Of a stretch of 64,000 bases of DNA, positions 25,701 to 38,600 are shown piece by piece (positions within the stretch are counted from its first letter, which is position 1; every line of letters starts with the position of its first letter). The notes below the pieces were generated by a model. That model searched no databases and had not been told where the DNA came from. It saw only the letters and a program-made list of their open reading frames with translations. Location: positions 2,021,884 through 2,085,883 of the forward strand of contig FN649755.1 of assembly GCA_000310025.1 (NCBI GenBank). The letters are read 5' to 3'. The position numbers and the translations under genes are program-made. This stretch comes from Ectocarpus siliculosus (Eukaryota; Sar; Phaeophyceae; Ectocarpales; Ectocarpaceae).

Positions 25701-28000
25701 CACCTGTTTTTCTTCCGGTCTCTCCGACGAAAAGACTTCATTTATTCAGCATCTTTTTCCACCTGGGAACTCTTCGTCCTCGTGCAAGACCCCGCCGGCA
25801 CAACTCTATCACGGAGGTTGATTGCCACGAGCAGTGTAAGCCGTGTCGCAACGCACCACGTGCGGATAAGCTTTGCTCTGAGTTGCGCTTGTGGCCGACT
25901 GTAAGATCGCATCAGGTGCTTTGCTTACGTACATCGGACGTCAATTTATTTGGGCTCTCTCTTGCCATACGTACGAGCTCCAGGCACAGATTGAATATTT
26001 CTCTTTCCACACACTTGACAAGCCCGTGCCAAAGGTCATCTAGGTATGTGTTTTTCGTCAGCTTCACCACACACCTCCATTCCTAGAGATAATACGTCAG
26101 GACAGTCGTGTACCCTGTGTGCGTCCGCAAACGTTCATTTTGTTTGTCAAGTACAAGAAATAGTGCAGTACCATCGCATCTGAAATTTTCTCATTTGCTA
26201 TTGCTTCCAGCCCCCCCATTTGCACTTGCGGGAGGCCAATCTTCGCGCATGTTACGCCTCTCTAAGTTGCCCGAACTTGAGCAGGGATCAGCCATGCGAT
26301 ACAGGAATACGACAGGACTGAATGAAGGTCGTTTCTATGATTTCTGATCTCCATTACAGCGGTCATGGTCGGCCTTCGAAAGTCGCCTCTATTCCACCCA
26401 GTTTGTCTCAAGGCGCAAGCCACTTCCCCCAACCAGACCGTATCTCTACCGCCAACGTATCAAGACCAACTTCGCCTCTAGGTTCCCAGATACGTCGGTG
26501 TCTTCAATTTTATCATTAAAATAGAGTTTTCTGCCACGTGGTGCGTTTTTCTTTCGCGCTGTGAAGGTCAAGGCGCATTTCTGTACGTATAGAACGCCCT
26601 CAATGACCCGAGGGATTGTGAGATTCTGTTGCTGATATCTTAACAGAATCTCCCGGCGTTGCAAACGACCTGTCTCTCGAACCGGGGAAGACTCCACAGG
26701 AACACCGACGTCTCGCGGTTGTTCCACAGTGCTGCATTCATGAGTACTAGCCACACACTGTGACCTTGTGGGGTCCCGGCCTAGAGTCTAACCCTTCAGG
26801 ATGTCCGCTGAACACTGGATAGATGGAACGCCTTGTTAGAACAGAAGCTTTTTGTGAACAACTCCATCTGCAACTTTTCTAACTGAATCACATACGCAGA
26901 TTAATCTAAAAGTTGTATCACTTTCGAACCGATGTGCTCTCTATGTGCGCCAGTGGGCGCACTTGTTATGTCGCAGCGCTTGAAGTGTCGCCGCGACTGC
27001 CGAATGTGAAACCTTGGTTAGCCTGGATTCCCAATCAACCCATGACATATCTGGTTTTGAACAGCAAACGCAAGGATGATGACCAGCCTGAGTCACCAAA
27101 ACCCGTCATTTTTCTCCGTTCCGGCATTGTAGGGATGTGAGGTCAATGTACGGCAAGCGTTTACATGAGTACACCCCCGCCCGGGTTTGTGTTACCTCTC
27201 GCGTACCTATTTTCGTGTTTGATTGCCAGCCCTAGAAGAGCGTCATCCAAGCGCCGACGGAAGGCCTCCGCCCCAGGAACACCGGAACAATGTGGAGGCG
27301 GTGGGATGACGGCACCACACAACACAGTGAGTTCGGTGGAATATTCGTTCCTCCCGCATTTATGTGACCCAGTCATGGTTATGGCGTTGGCCCGTACATG
27401 ATCTGCATAGGTTGGTTGGGCACGTCACTCATGCTTTGCCGGCTTTCCGCAGCTGCTGGCTAGTAATCACTGGGTGGCGTAGGGTGCGGAAGATATCTTC
27501 CGGGTGCCCACTGAGTGATGCTCTGCGGGGGGAACGGAGCATGCTATGTCTAGTTCTAACCACAACGATGTTGAGAGGAAATCGGCAATGCTTGCAACTG
27601 TCGCGAGTCTTTTTCTGTGCATGTTGACCTTTTTTCCGACGGTCCGTGCACCTACGCGTGAACGGTTTGTGTTCGACAATGTGTTACGAACGGCAAGGAG
27701 CATACATGTACATGTAGATCTTGTGAAACGCCTGTTGTACTTCTGGCAACCGAGAAGCCACCAATGCACGGAATCACTTCGGGTGGCGTACAGGGGAACA
27801 GCATGTGTTCCGAGTGGAGCAAAAGAAGGGAGACATCGTCCACAACTCGAAAAGCCTGTTTTCCAGGTGGCACGTTTTTCCAGAGGAATATTTTTTGCAT
27901 GGCTGAATTCTTCGGTTAGAAACCGAAGTCGACGATTTGTGGAGGAAAACCTGCCTGAAGTGCCTGCTGTACAACATCCCCAAAAGCTATGGGATACGAA
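22800..28000 (+). other. Gene-poor interior of block B
   Basis: No exon with recognisable coding character. Short, stop-limited frames on both strands only. Weak similarity to block A resumes near 27790-27900 (compare about 10075-10165), just upstream of the EsV-1-7 copy. Confidence 0.4.
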
Positions 28001-28235
28001 GGCGACAAGTCAGAGGCTTTGTCGATGGCGTTCTTGCGTGTGAGGTGACCATTTTTTCATCATTGAACCGTCTCCCATGAGCTTGGAACTTGCAGGACGG
28101 GTGGTGTTGGTGGTGGAACATCGACAGCTTACTCTACCCCGGCAAAAAGCAACAGGCAAATTGTGCACATTATCAGGGGCAAAGAAGCAGGGATGCCTTT
28201 TTGCGCAGTTGTGTGACATACTGAATCGTCTCTCG

Positions 28236-30445
28236 CCGCTGCCCGATGTCTCTCGAATGTTCAGGCTGAAAATGACCCGTTCTACACTGAAGCCTGCGGT
28301 CTGCTCGATCACGTTTTGAACCGAACGTTCTCCCAGTCGTCTCGTACGACCGCCAAACAGCATATCCGGTGCTGCAAGGAGGCCGGTTGCACAAAACGGT
28401 CATCGTACGGCGAATACGACACGAAGACGGCGGCGTTCTGTGCAAAGCACGCGAAACCAGGGATGGTCAACGTCGTCAGCAAGAGGTGCGGCCATCCAGA
28501 TTGCCAGAAGCGGCCGTCATATGGTATAGACGGCAGCAAGAAGCCGCAGTTCTGCGCTCAGCACAGCCTACCGGGTATGGTGGGTTTCAGCAGCAAGAGG
28601 TGCCGCCATGAAGATTGCATGAAGCAGCCGTCATATGGTATAGACGGCAGCAAGAAGCCTGACTTCTGTGCCCAGCACAGCAAGCAGGGCATGGCCGATA
28701 TCCGTGACAAGGGGTGCCGCCATGCAGGTTGCACGAAGCAGCCGTCATATGCGAAAGACGGCAGCAAGAAGGTGGAGTTCTGTGCCCAGCATAGCCAGCA
28801 GGGCATGTTGAAGATCGTCGGCAACAGGTGCCGCCATCCAGATTGCACGAAGCACCCGTCATATGGTCAAGAATTAACGAAGAAGGCGGAGTTCTGCGCC
28901 CAGCACAGCATGCCGGGTATGGTGGATATCCGCAGCAAAAGGTGTCGCCATGAACATTGCATGAAGCAGCCGTCATATGGTAAAGATGGCAGCAATATGC
29001 GGGAGTTCTGTGCGCAGCACAGCCAGCAGGGCATGGTCAAGATCGTCAACAAGAGGTGCGACCATGCAGGTTGCACGAACCTGCGGACATATGGCAAAGA
29101 TGGCAGCAAGAAGGCGGAGTTCTGCGCACAGCACACCCGCCGGGTATGGTGGATATCCGCAGCAAAAGGTGCCGCCATCCAGATTGCACGAAGCAACCTT
29201 CGTATGGTAAGAAAGGCAGCAAGGCGGAGTGCTGTGCTCAGCACAGCGGTCAGGGAATGGTCGTTATCTCAAAAGCCAGGTGCCACCATTCGGATTGCAC
29301 AAAGCGGCCGTATTACTGTATTGACGGAAGCAAGAGGGCGGAGTTCTGCGCGCAGCACCGCCAGCAGGGCATGGTCAACATCGTCCAAAAGAGGTGCCGC
29401 CATGAAGGTTGCACGAAGCGGCCGTCATATGCTAAAGACGGCAGCAAGAAGGTGGAGTTCTGTGCCCGGCACAGCCTGCAGGGCATGGTGGATATTCGCA
29501 GCAAGAGGTGCCGCCATCCAGATTGCACAAAGTACCCGTCATATGGTCAAGGAAGCACGAACAAGGCGGAGTTCTGCGCTCAGCACAGCATGCCGGGTAT
29601 GGTGGATATCCGCAGCAAAAGGTGTCGCCATGAAGATTGCACAAAGCAGCCATCATATGGTAAAGATGGCAGCAATAAGCGGGAGTTCTGTGCCCAGCAC
29701 CGCCAGCAGGGCATGGTCAAATATCGTCAACAAGAGGTGCGACCATGCAGGTTGCACGAACCTGCGGACATACGGTAAAGATGGCAGCAAGAAGGCGGAG
29801 TTCTGCGCTCAGCACAGCCTGCCGGGTATGGTGGATATCCGCAGCAAAAGGTGCCGCCATCCAGATTGCACGAAGCAACCTTCGTATGGTAAGAAAGGCA
29901 GCAAGGCGGAGTTCTGTGCTCAGCACAGCGGTCAGGGAATGGTCGTTATCTCAAAAGCCAGGTGCCACTATTCGGAGTGCACAAAGCGGCCGTATTACTG
30001 TATTGACCGAAGCAAGAGGGCGGAGTTTTGCGCGCAGCACCGCCAGCAGGGCATGGTCAACATCGTCTAAAAGAGGTGCCGCCATGAAGGTTGCACGAAG
30101 CAGCCGTCATATGCTAAAGACGGCAGCAAGAAGGTGGAGTTCTGTGCCCAGCACAGCCGGCAGGGCATGGTGGATATTCGCAACAAGAGGTGCCGCCATC
30201 CCGATTGCACAAAGTACCCGTCGTATGGTCAAGGAAGCACGAACAAGGCGGAGTACTGTTCGAAGCACCGCCACCAGGGCATGGTCAATGTCGTCAGCAA
30301 GAGGTGCAACCATGCAGGTTGCACGAAGCAGCCGTCACATGGTAAAGACTGCAGCAATAAGCGGGAATTATGTGCTCAGCACGTAAAGGAACGAATGACG
30401 ATCGTTCGGCAGGCCACTTGCGAAAGACCAGGGGTTGCAATTTGA
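28236..30445 (+). pseudogene. EsV-1-7 repeat array, copy B (18 units, disrupted)
   Basis: Eighteen tandem EsV-1-7 units in the same family as copy A. Units 7-12 and 13-18 are a 681-bp tandem duplication (landmarks at 29056 and 29737, and at 29452 and 30133); units 4-6 are a further diverged half copy. Units 8 and 14 have x15 instead of x16 between the second and third Cys. Three lesions: a 1-nt loss near 29130-29137, a 1-nt gain near 29720 that restores the frame, and a CAA-to-TAA nonsense change at 30068-30070. Beyond it the same frame continues for three more units to a natural stop at 30443-30445, after a tail (RQATCERPGVAI) like that of copy A. No ATG precedes the array, and the position matching the copy A AG acceptor reads CG. 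Most likely a pseudogene; some lesions could be assembly errors in near-identical repeats. Confidence 0.8.
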
Positions 30446-30699
30446 GGGATTGATGGACGTGTGGTCGTATCGCGTTCTCATTGATCGTTGTGTGGTTCGG
30501 GATCCACGTTCTCATTGATCGTTGTGTGGTTCGGGATTCACCACGGGTCACCTCGCCAGGGCTACTGAAGATTCATGGCTCACTTGGCACTGTACGTTCA
30601 CGAGAACATTGCCGTGGTCAGGACGATGGTTCAGGTAATGCGTCCAGTTATGTAGCTGTATGCATGCTAATGTTCTTTACCACATGGTTCGTGGGCGCC

Positions 30700-32290
30700 G
30701 ATACAACATGATGCACGGTGCTGAGGGTTGGTTGCTCCAGCCGTGTCGGAATGTAGGATACGGAGGATTGGTCCATGATATCAACGTGAAGAGAAATGTT
30801 GTGATATTGTGGAGAGAATATGCCGGGGGGGTCATGGGGGTGTCGGAGTGCCCGCTGTTCGTGTGCTTACGGAATGTACGTCAAAGATTGAGCAAAGGTT
30901 GTCGCCTACGGAGTGAATTGAAACAGGACGTTGGATAGTCATGCAACGACTTTCAACATTGCGCAGGAAGCTACAATATACCCCTTTCCCTCGACGGGCC
31001 GGGCGGCCAGAACAATGTATAGGCGAAACTCAATAAAATGGTGTAGTATGTCGAGGTACCCCGTAGACTGTGGGTGCCGGGGGAAAAGTGATGGCTCATG
31101 TCACTCAAGGGAGTGAGCAAAAACAAGTTTAATTGTTGCCTGATTTTGGCGTGCACCTACCTGGCTAGACCCCCGAGGGTTTTTGCCGGAGCGCCTTGCC
31201 AGACCCAATTGTTGGGTGATTACTGTGGACCGGCGGTTTATGAGTGAGTGCGGGTTTGAGAGCTGAGTTGGGACGTTCACGCCTGAAGCGCTGATGGATA
31301 CCTATTAGCGTGCAGGCTCGTATAGTAGGATCAAAGTTGGCGGTCCATATCGAGCCTGTTGTCCAAGCTAGCCGCGTGCGAAGCTTTGGTGGCCACAAGC
31401 GTTTACGTACATGTTGTTCAGTCAGTGTTTGTTGCGAAGCGGGGAAGCCTGTTGATTGGAACTTGGCCCGATCCGTGTACTGCTGTAGCAGCTCTGACCG
31501 AATATATATCTTTAGCGAATTGGCTTGTCGTTGATGTCCACTCAAACACTCGTCCCATCATTCATGTGGTTCACGCGCTCAGCTTCCACCGTTGCCTTTG
31601 GGATGTTGCAGATGCCGTCATGTTTTCAGCACACACGCGAACAGTGTGTGTATGAGAAAGGAGAGATTAATAATGCAACATTGTAACCCACTCACACCGG
31701 AGCACCTTGAGCTGCACCTCTCATTGTTGGCGTTCATACACCTAAAGATATCGAAGACAGCGAACGGCTCTGCCAGGGGGACAGGCAACAAGGTGCTCGC
31801 TCACGCCGCCGTTGTTGCTCCCGCCGACCGCCCTACTGCTACTATTAGTTGCATGTGGCTAGTAGAAGGTCTACATGTAGCCACCGGGTTTTCGCAGAAT
31901 CGACGGTGGACATGGGGAAGGAACAGACTCTAGGAGGCGTCCCCCAGAAGTACCTTGTTAACAGACGAATTCCTTGACCACAGGTCAAACACTCATATCA
32001 GCACGAGCACCACACCAGCACTACAACAACACCAAGGACTAACTTCCTCGCCAGAGACGACGCGTAGGAAGTTCTTTCCAAAGGGCTGACGGGTTCCCTT
32101 CCTCGGCGTGCGGTTTGGGCAGGATTGATGTCGCCCGTAGATGTTCGGCCTGGCGGGCTCTACACTCCGCGGTTGGTCGTCCTGCCAAGTAATAGATCGT
32201 CCTGATGGGCTGTTATTCCGCAGTCGCACCTCCTGAGGCGGTGCACATCGTCCTGGTGGGCTACAATCGCGCTCACCCTGACGAGTTTGG
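30700..32290 (+). other. Intergenic sequence, no gene seen
   Basis: Short frames only. Near 32190-32250 a segment with GATCGTCCTGATGGGCTG and CCTCCTGAGGCGGTGCA recurs in diverged form at about 32889-32937, bracketing the first part of the AT-rich island. Confidence 0.4.
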
Positions 32291-33860
32291 TTGGACATAG
32301 ATCGTGGTGCTGCGATACAATATGCTGAGACTCCGTTTTCCCGAATTTTCTCTACAAAAATAATAATGTTCTTGTTAGAGGAAGAGAGAATCATATCTCC
32401 GAAATTCATTGACCGAGGGGGGAGGAAATTCCCACCGGCCAACAACCTATTCCCCTCTTCCGAGTTTTATCGATATATGGAGAAGTGAGATCAATTTTCC
32501 TGAAATTTCTCTGCAAGAATTGGAGAAGTGTAGATTCACATCTCCGAAACTCATTGAGCGAGGGGGGACGGAAACCCAGACCGGCCAATAATATGTAATA
32601 TGAGATTAAAATATTTCGGAAATTGTTCTGCAATACCCAAAGGAGACGTGAGATTCAATTCAGGGAGGAGTGAGACGTATTTCTCCAGAATCATTATCCA
32701 AGATCGGAATAATAGTGATAATACTTCAATTATTCCTTTCTCCAAAATTCATTGAGCAGCAGGAGAGCCGGTAAGCCCCACCGACCAACTTGATATTCAT
32801 ACACTCTGACATAATTCTACAAGAATAGGAACAGAGGCGCCATTGGTTTTTTCAGAACCTTTGGAGAAGAAGCTTCAGAAACAAGTAGATCATCCTGATA
32901 TGCTGATACTTTGGTATCGCTCCTGAGGCGGTGTTGAGATGCAAATGCACAGATTCGTCGGACACGATCATGACGTAAAGAGACGCGCTGCATGCGTGTG
33001 GCCCGAGAAGTTTACGCTTTCAAAAGGGCTGCGCATATTTGCGGCATCAGAAGGGGTGCCGAAAGACGCGACGGCATGCTTTTGGTTCGAAATGGATACT
33101 CTTGCAAAAGCGCTTGTTGTGTACATTTCCGCCACTAAAAAGAGGCGCTTGTTCACAACGCACGGAATCGAGACTGCCCCGATACATTTGCAGTGGGGTG
33201 TGCAGCTGTGTGGCAGTGGACCCTTACTCCTGTGAAGTGCGCCAAAAAGGGAGGTGCTTGTTCACAAAGCGCGGAACCGAAATTAGCAGTATGTATGCCA
33301 TATCTTACAGCAGTGGAGGCTCCATCAAGATAACCCGCGGCACCAATTCTGCGGCGGGGTAACTGTGTGGCCGGACCTCTCTCTGACGTGTAGTGTTGAA
33401 GTAACAACCGACCATACGGCATGTGGAATTATGGAATTATCATACCTCTAAAACCTCTGAGATCTGCGATTCCTTTTCCCGAAATACTTTTATTCCATAC
33501 ATAACTGTAGGGGAAATGAGAAAAGTGATTCGTATCACAATATGTCTCCAGGAGAAATAGATAGATAGGTGAAGAAGTGATTCATATCTACGATGTAGGA
33601 GGTATCAGATCCATTTCTTAGATGACCAGTGGAGTAGAAGTGAGATCCATTTCTCCGAATTCATTGACCGAGGGGGTTGAGAAGCCCCGTCAACCCGAGC
33701 CTCCATTTGTCCGAAATGTTTCCACCATAGGGCAAGAATTGGGATTCATTCATCCGTAATTTATTGAGCAAGGGGGCACAAATGCCCCACCGACCGACTC
33801 GATACTCATTATCAAATTCCGTCGCTGTTTCTACGATATTCATAAAAGGAGAGGAGAGAT
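32290..33860 (-). repeat. AT-rich island of degenerate interspersed repeats
   Basis: Composition shifts visibly to AT-rich. The motif TCTCCGAAATTCATTGACCG followed by AGGGGG recurs at about 32396, 32541, 32740, 33652 and 33752, and four of these five are followed about 10-20 nt later by a CCCACCGRCC-like box. Spacing is irregular (about 100-200 bp). Read on the minus strand the motif gives a repeated L(A/V)G-x-x-x-PP-x-MNFG-like peptide, broken by stops. A second small duplicate, GAGGCGCTTGTTCACAACGC, lies at about 33143 and 33251. Likely decayed mobile-element remains of unknown class. Confidence 0.5.
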
Positions 33861-35637
33861 TTTGTAGAAGGTGAGAGATTCACATTTATTTTCGGAAATG
33901 CTTAAGAGATCGAAAGAAGAGCGACGGCAACACGGCGAAGAGTAAAAGACGACAGAATGCATGTTCGCACAATTGTTGTGTCTGCTGCTGCGGGCGGTCG
34001 GGGGTGAACTTAGGAGGAGGGACATGGCTCGCGATATGCCCAATCGAGACATACTCAAGATATCGCGAAACGTCCGCAGTTTGTCGACAATGATTTCTGC
34101 CACACATGCTTACGGTGAGATTCGAACCTTCCAAAAAAGAGTGATGAGGGTCAACAAGAGAAGAAGAGAGAGGTCAACCAGCGAAGGCGACAGAGAAACA
34201 ACGCTCATGGTCGCACATGGCCGGGCACTTGTGAAGTACGCTACTGCGCCCACCATGCCGAACCAACACAAATGTATGTTTACTATTGAGAGCCCCGTTT
34301 CTTGGATGTAATGGCCTTCCAAACAGTTTGCCATCTCTTCTCAAACAAGTAGTAAGTGAACGCACAGCAGCAGCATCAGTCACTCTCTTATACACCATCG
34401 ATGTCGGAAAAGGCACGCCACCACTTTCGTCCCAATGAGACACGTTTCAATTTAAGAGCGCGATCGTCGTCGTGCTGGAATTGCATTGCGCTCTCCCGAC
34501 TTGGAAAACGAAAGTTGAAGTGCCCGCGTCTAGGCTGCATCATTTCCTTCTCGCATGCATCATCGCTTGGTTTCAGATGTGAAAGGCTCCGGCTGTTTTT
34601 GTTGTTGATGACGATAGCGATTCGCAACACATGTGTTCGGCGTGCCACAAGGGTTGCATCAAAACTTTGTTCTCCGCTCTGCCGACGCTCATGAAGGAGT
34701 TCTGTGCGACTGAAGTCATGCAATGCCATCTCCTAGAAAAAATATTTACGGTTCTTCTGGGCAGCAGAAACAACTGGATTGCCGTCAAGCGCATCACAAA
34801 CAAACGCAAAGCGACGAGCGTGTTGATTCCATTGCCCGGTGTGACCAAGCACGCGGAATGTCTCAAGATCCTATGCATACAATACTGTCAATGAAAATTG
34901 CCAAAGTGGGCCTGCAGCTACTGTGATCAGGGTTCATTCATTGCGCCCGCCCAGTCTGGTTTGATACTTACACTTCGCAAAAATGTGCGAGGTATCCCCG
35001 CGGCAAGCCGAACCACTCCGGGCCTAGCCGAGTCTCGCACAGTACAACCCGAGCACAGTGCACATATGCAGCAACACAAAAAAAGCCCCCTTGCCTTTCC
35101 TCGCCTCTTCCGTGTCATGCCGTATGTCCTCGAAGCCGCAACGAATGACGTCTGTGACCACCTCCTTAGGTTACGCCCGGCGCAAATCATTTTCCGGCAC
35201 GATTCCTAATCCTCCCGGTGCCGCCGCGCAGCATGCCCGACAGATTGTGCTCTGGGCCCACCCTTAACCTCCAGCAGTGGTTCGCACCTTCGCCCCGGTC
35301 GGCCGTCACCTCACCACCTCGGAGCAAAAACATCACAATCCTCCAGCGGCGGCATGCACAGCCATCCACACGGCAAAACCCCACACACGTGAGCCCAACA
35401 ATCGGAAATCAGGGCCAGTGGGGAACGATACCCACTGCACACAGAAACATGTTCCCCCTCCGCTGACACTCCCGCCAAACCAATGAACCGCACGGCGCGG
35501 AAACAACAACAGGCAAAGATCTCCCATGCATGTAACCCCGGTTTTCAACTTCCGACGCTCCTACGTGTTATCGATCATGCACCCGCGTATGAACCCCACC
35601 GCCGCCGCCGCCAACAAAAACAAGAAAATATGTCAAT
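33861..35637 (+). other. Intergenic sequence, no gene seen
   Basis: Only short frames on both strands. None shows a recognisable domain or splice-consistent continuation. It forms the 3' flank of the minus-strand UBE2J2-like gene. Confidence 0.4.
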
Positions 35638-38600
35638 TCACTCTACCGTCGCTAATACGTAGGCGGCCCCGCAGACTCCCATTGCAACGGCCACCGACAC
35701 CCAGCAAAAACACTCTCCCCCCGCTGCCCCCGGCGCCCCCGTCCCGGCGCCCCCTCCTCCTCCTGCTGCTCGACCGCCGCCGCCCGCGGAAGCGCCCGAT
35801 CCCGCCTTGCCTCCTGATGGTGCCCCTCCCCCAGCCGCCGCCGCCGCTGCTGCTGCTACTGCCGTCGTTAACCCTGCCCCGGATGTCGCCGAGCCGGCCG
35901 AGGCGCTCGCGTCCACCTGTGTGGCGGTCAAGGGTCACGGAGGTTCGCCGAACAAGGAATACGAGGAAATCAAAGAAAAGGGTGAAAACAAAGAGGAGGA
36001 GGAGGAGGAGACGTTCTGTTTCAACCTGGGGGGTTGTCATGGGTGGTTCGCCAAACAAGGGATACGAGAAAAAAGCGTAAACAACAAGACGCCAAGTCCC
36101 GGCACTGTCTCTCGGTTTTCCTTCCGACCCCCCCCTCCTCCTCCTTCTCCTCCTTCCGCCCTGTGGCCCCTCCTCCTCTCATCTCCCCCGGACCCACGCT
36201 CGCAAAACAAATTATCCCAGATTTAGCCACGCTAAAGCGTCACTTGAACATCGTGCTCGAAAGGATGTCTTCAAAACCCCGACAAGCCGCACAAAAGGTG
36301 GAGATCGACACCCAGCAGCACCAGCCTGCCTTCCACAAGGAACAAGAATAGAAAAAATCTCCTTGCGTGGCCCCGAATGGTAAGTTCAGGGTTTGTAGAT
36401 ACCGAGAGGTGCAATAGACACGCCGTCCAGAACAAACTGGATGACCAAAAAAAAAAAAGAAGAGCACCACACGGATCAGCGTGATCAGTATCTAGCTTCG
36501 ACCCCCGTCAACACCTGCTGCGGCACGCGTGTGGAACCTTTGGGTTAACAGATCAGCGTGATCATTATCTAGCTTCGGCGCCGACAACACCTGTTGCCGA
36601 CACTTGTGTGGAACTTTTTCGGTCACCTCTCTCCGATGTGCGATGGCCTCTGACTTTCGTCGCTCGTGCAGCTCCACCAGGTCAGGGAACAGCTTGCGGA
36701 AGGCCGGGTTCTTGCAGTTTACCTCCAAAGACTCGGTGGCGAATCTTTTTTTCTGGACACGGAGAAAACAGAAACCATAGATCGACGCACGGATTTCTGT
36801 ATTTTTCTGAGAATATACATTACCATTTTGTCTGCACGCGGATCAAGGAACAACCGTTCTACAAAAAAAAAAAGTTTTTTGGCAGTTTTACCTCCAAAGA
36901 CTCGGTGGCGAATTTCCTTTTTTTGCACACGGAGTTCTGTAGACATTTTAGCCATGGATGGATGCACGAATCTCTCACTTCCTAATGAATATTTCTTGCA
37001 ATTTTACCTCTTCAGACTTCGTTACAATATTCGAATTCTCCGGACAACGTGTTGCCGTTCTTCACGGAACACGCAGCCGTTTTTATGTACTGCGTGTGCA
37101 GAAAAACACATTCGCAAACGAATCTTTAGGGGTAAAACACCATCACCACGCTGTACTACTGTTTTGAAGCCGAAGCAACCCGCACGCTGCCCAGGGTCGC
37201 GGTGTCGTTTGTCGCGGCAAAAACATGTTCGTTCCCCGTCATCCATTCACCTCTACGCAATCGACAAACACCGTTTCCACGCCACACCTGAGCAGTAGAG
37301 CTCATGACGCTGCCCCACGTCGCGACGACTATAAAACATATATATATATTTATTTTTTTTGTGCGAAACAAAACGTGTTCGATCTCCGTCACATTTTCAA
37401 GCCAACATAACCGCCATCACCACCAAAAACATGCTACCGTTTCGAAAAAGAGCCGACCCGCTACAGTACTACACCTGAGCGGTAGAGCTAGCTTGTGACG
37501 CTGCACAAGGTCTCGGGGCGTTTTTTCTTGTTTTTATTGCCAAACAACAGGTGTTCGAGCTCCGTTACATTTTCACGCGTCAAGCAAAAGTGTCCCACCA
37601 CCGCAGCAAACCTTACAGTCCTGAAAAAGAGCCGAGCAAAGTACACACCTGAGCGGTTGAGCTCGTTACGCTGCCCAACGTCGCGGCGTTGTCGAGCATG
37701 AAGCTGTAGAGCCCCATGAGGATCGTGCTCACGCTCCACATGGGGTTCCACGACTCCGGGTGGAAGTCGGACATGCTCAGGCAGAGCCTTCTGGAGCAGG
37801 CGAACCGGCCGTTCGGGGTCATCATCATCACGGACGGCGGTTTCATCGGGTACTGCGGAGGTGGTGGGTAGAGAGACGGGGGGGGGGGGGGGGGGGNNNN
37901 NNNNNNNNNNNNNNNNNNNNNNNNNNNNNNNNNNNNNNNNNNNNNNNNNNNNNNNNNNNNNNNNNNNNNNNNNNNNNNNNNNNNNNNNNNNNNNNNNNNN
38001 NNNNNNNNNNNNNNNNNNNNNNNNNNNNNNNNNNNNNNNNNNNNNNNNNNNNNNNNNGGGGGGGGCAGGAGACGGGGAAAGAGACGGAGAGGGGTAGAGA
38101 GGGTGAGGGGAGAGAGAGGCGGCATACAGGAAGAGAGTGAGAGAAGGGGGGTAGGGGAGAGGGAGGTAGAGACAGACAAACCGACGGCAGACATGTCGCG
38201 GGTCGTCAGGTACATACTCAAGAGGAACATGCGTGATTTGCCGGCAACACAAGGAACCAAGAGAGGCACTCGTTGTACAGAATAGGTGTTGCGTGTTGAC
38301 GATGGAACCCATTTTGCTGGCTGAGAAGGGGGCTGGCACACGATTCGTTTTCAGGTGGCCTCAAACTGGAATGCACGCCACATTGCCACAATTCCTCAGA
38401 GTGCGACTACCAGGAAAGCGGTCTGACCAGGGACGTGCCGGGCGAATTGTTTCCCATTCTGGACCGGCGGTCCCTCCGGGATTTCTGTTAAAAAATCCGT
38501 CTCTTCACCCGCAAAACAAATAACCTACTAGCCTTACCCGGGACACCGGGCGCTATCGTCAGGTTTCGGTTCACACAACCCAAGTTTCGGTTGACACAAA

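Larger units (their letters stand above)
15800..30700 (+). repeat. Segmental duplication, block B
   Basis: Collinear, diverged partner of block A (see anchors there). It is about 6 kb longer, partly because of the 17.0-17.8 kb tandem array and extra sequence between 22.8 and 27.8 kb. Downstream of the EsV-1-7 array, homology continues: GTGGTCCTATCGCGTTCTCA at 11646 matches GTGGTCGTATCGCGTTCTCA at 30460. Apart from the EsV-1-7 copy and one possible relict exon, I see no gene. Confidence 0.75.

Noticed and set aside
29140-29715. Arg/Ser-rich stretch inside the 28316 frame
   Set aside because: It is the out-of-frame reading of EsV-1-7 units 8-12 between the -1 and +1 lesions; the adjacent frame gives perfect repeat units.
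28360-30430. CRISPR-like regularly spaced repeats
   Set aside because: The regular 114-bp spacing is the period of a protein repeat, without unique spacers, in a eukaryotic genome.
34080-34140. tRNA-like T-loop (GGTTCGAATC on the minus strand)
   Set aside because: The flanking bases do not pair into a T stem and no acceptor or anticodon arm can be drawn.
35526-36080. Pro/Arg-rich plus-strand frame of 184 codons
   Set aside because: It is the antisense of the Ala/Gly-rich linker exon of UBE2J2.
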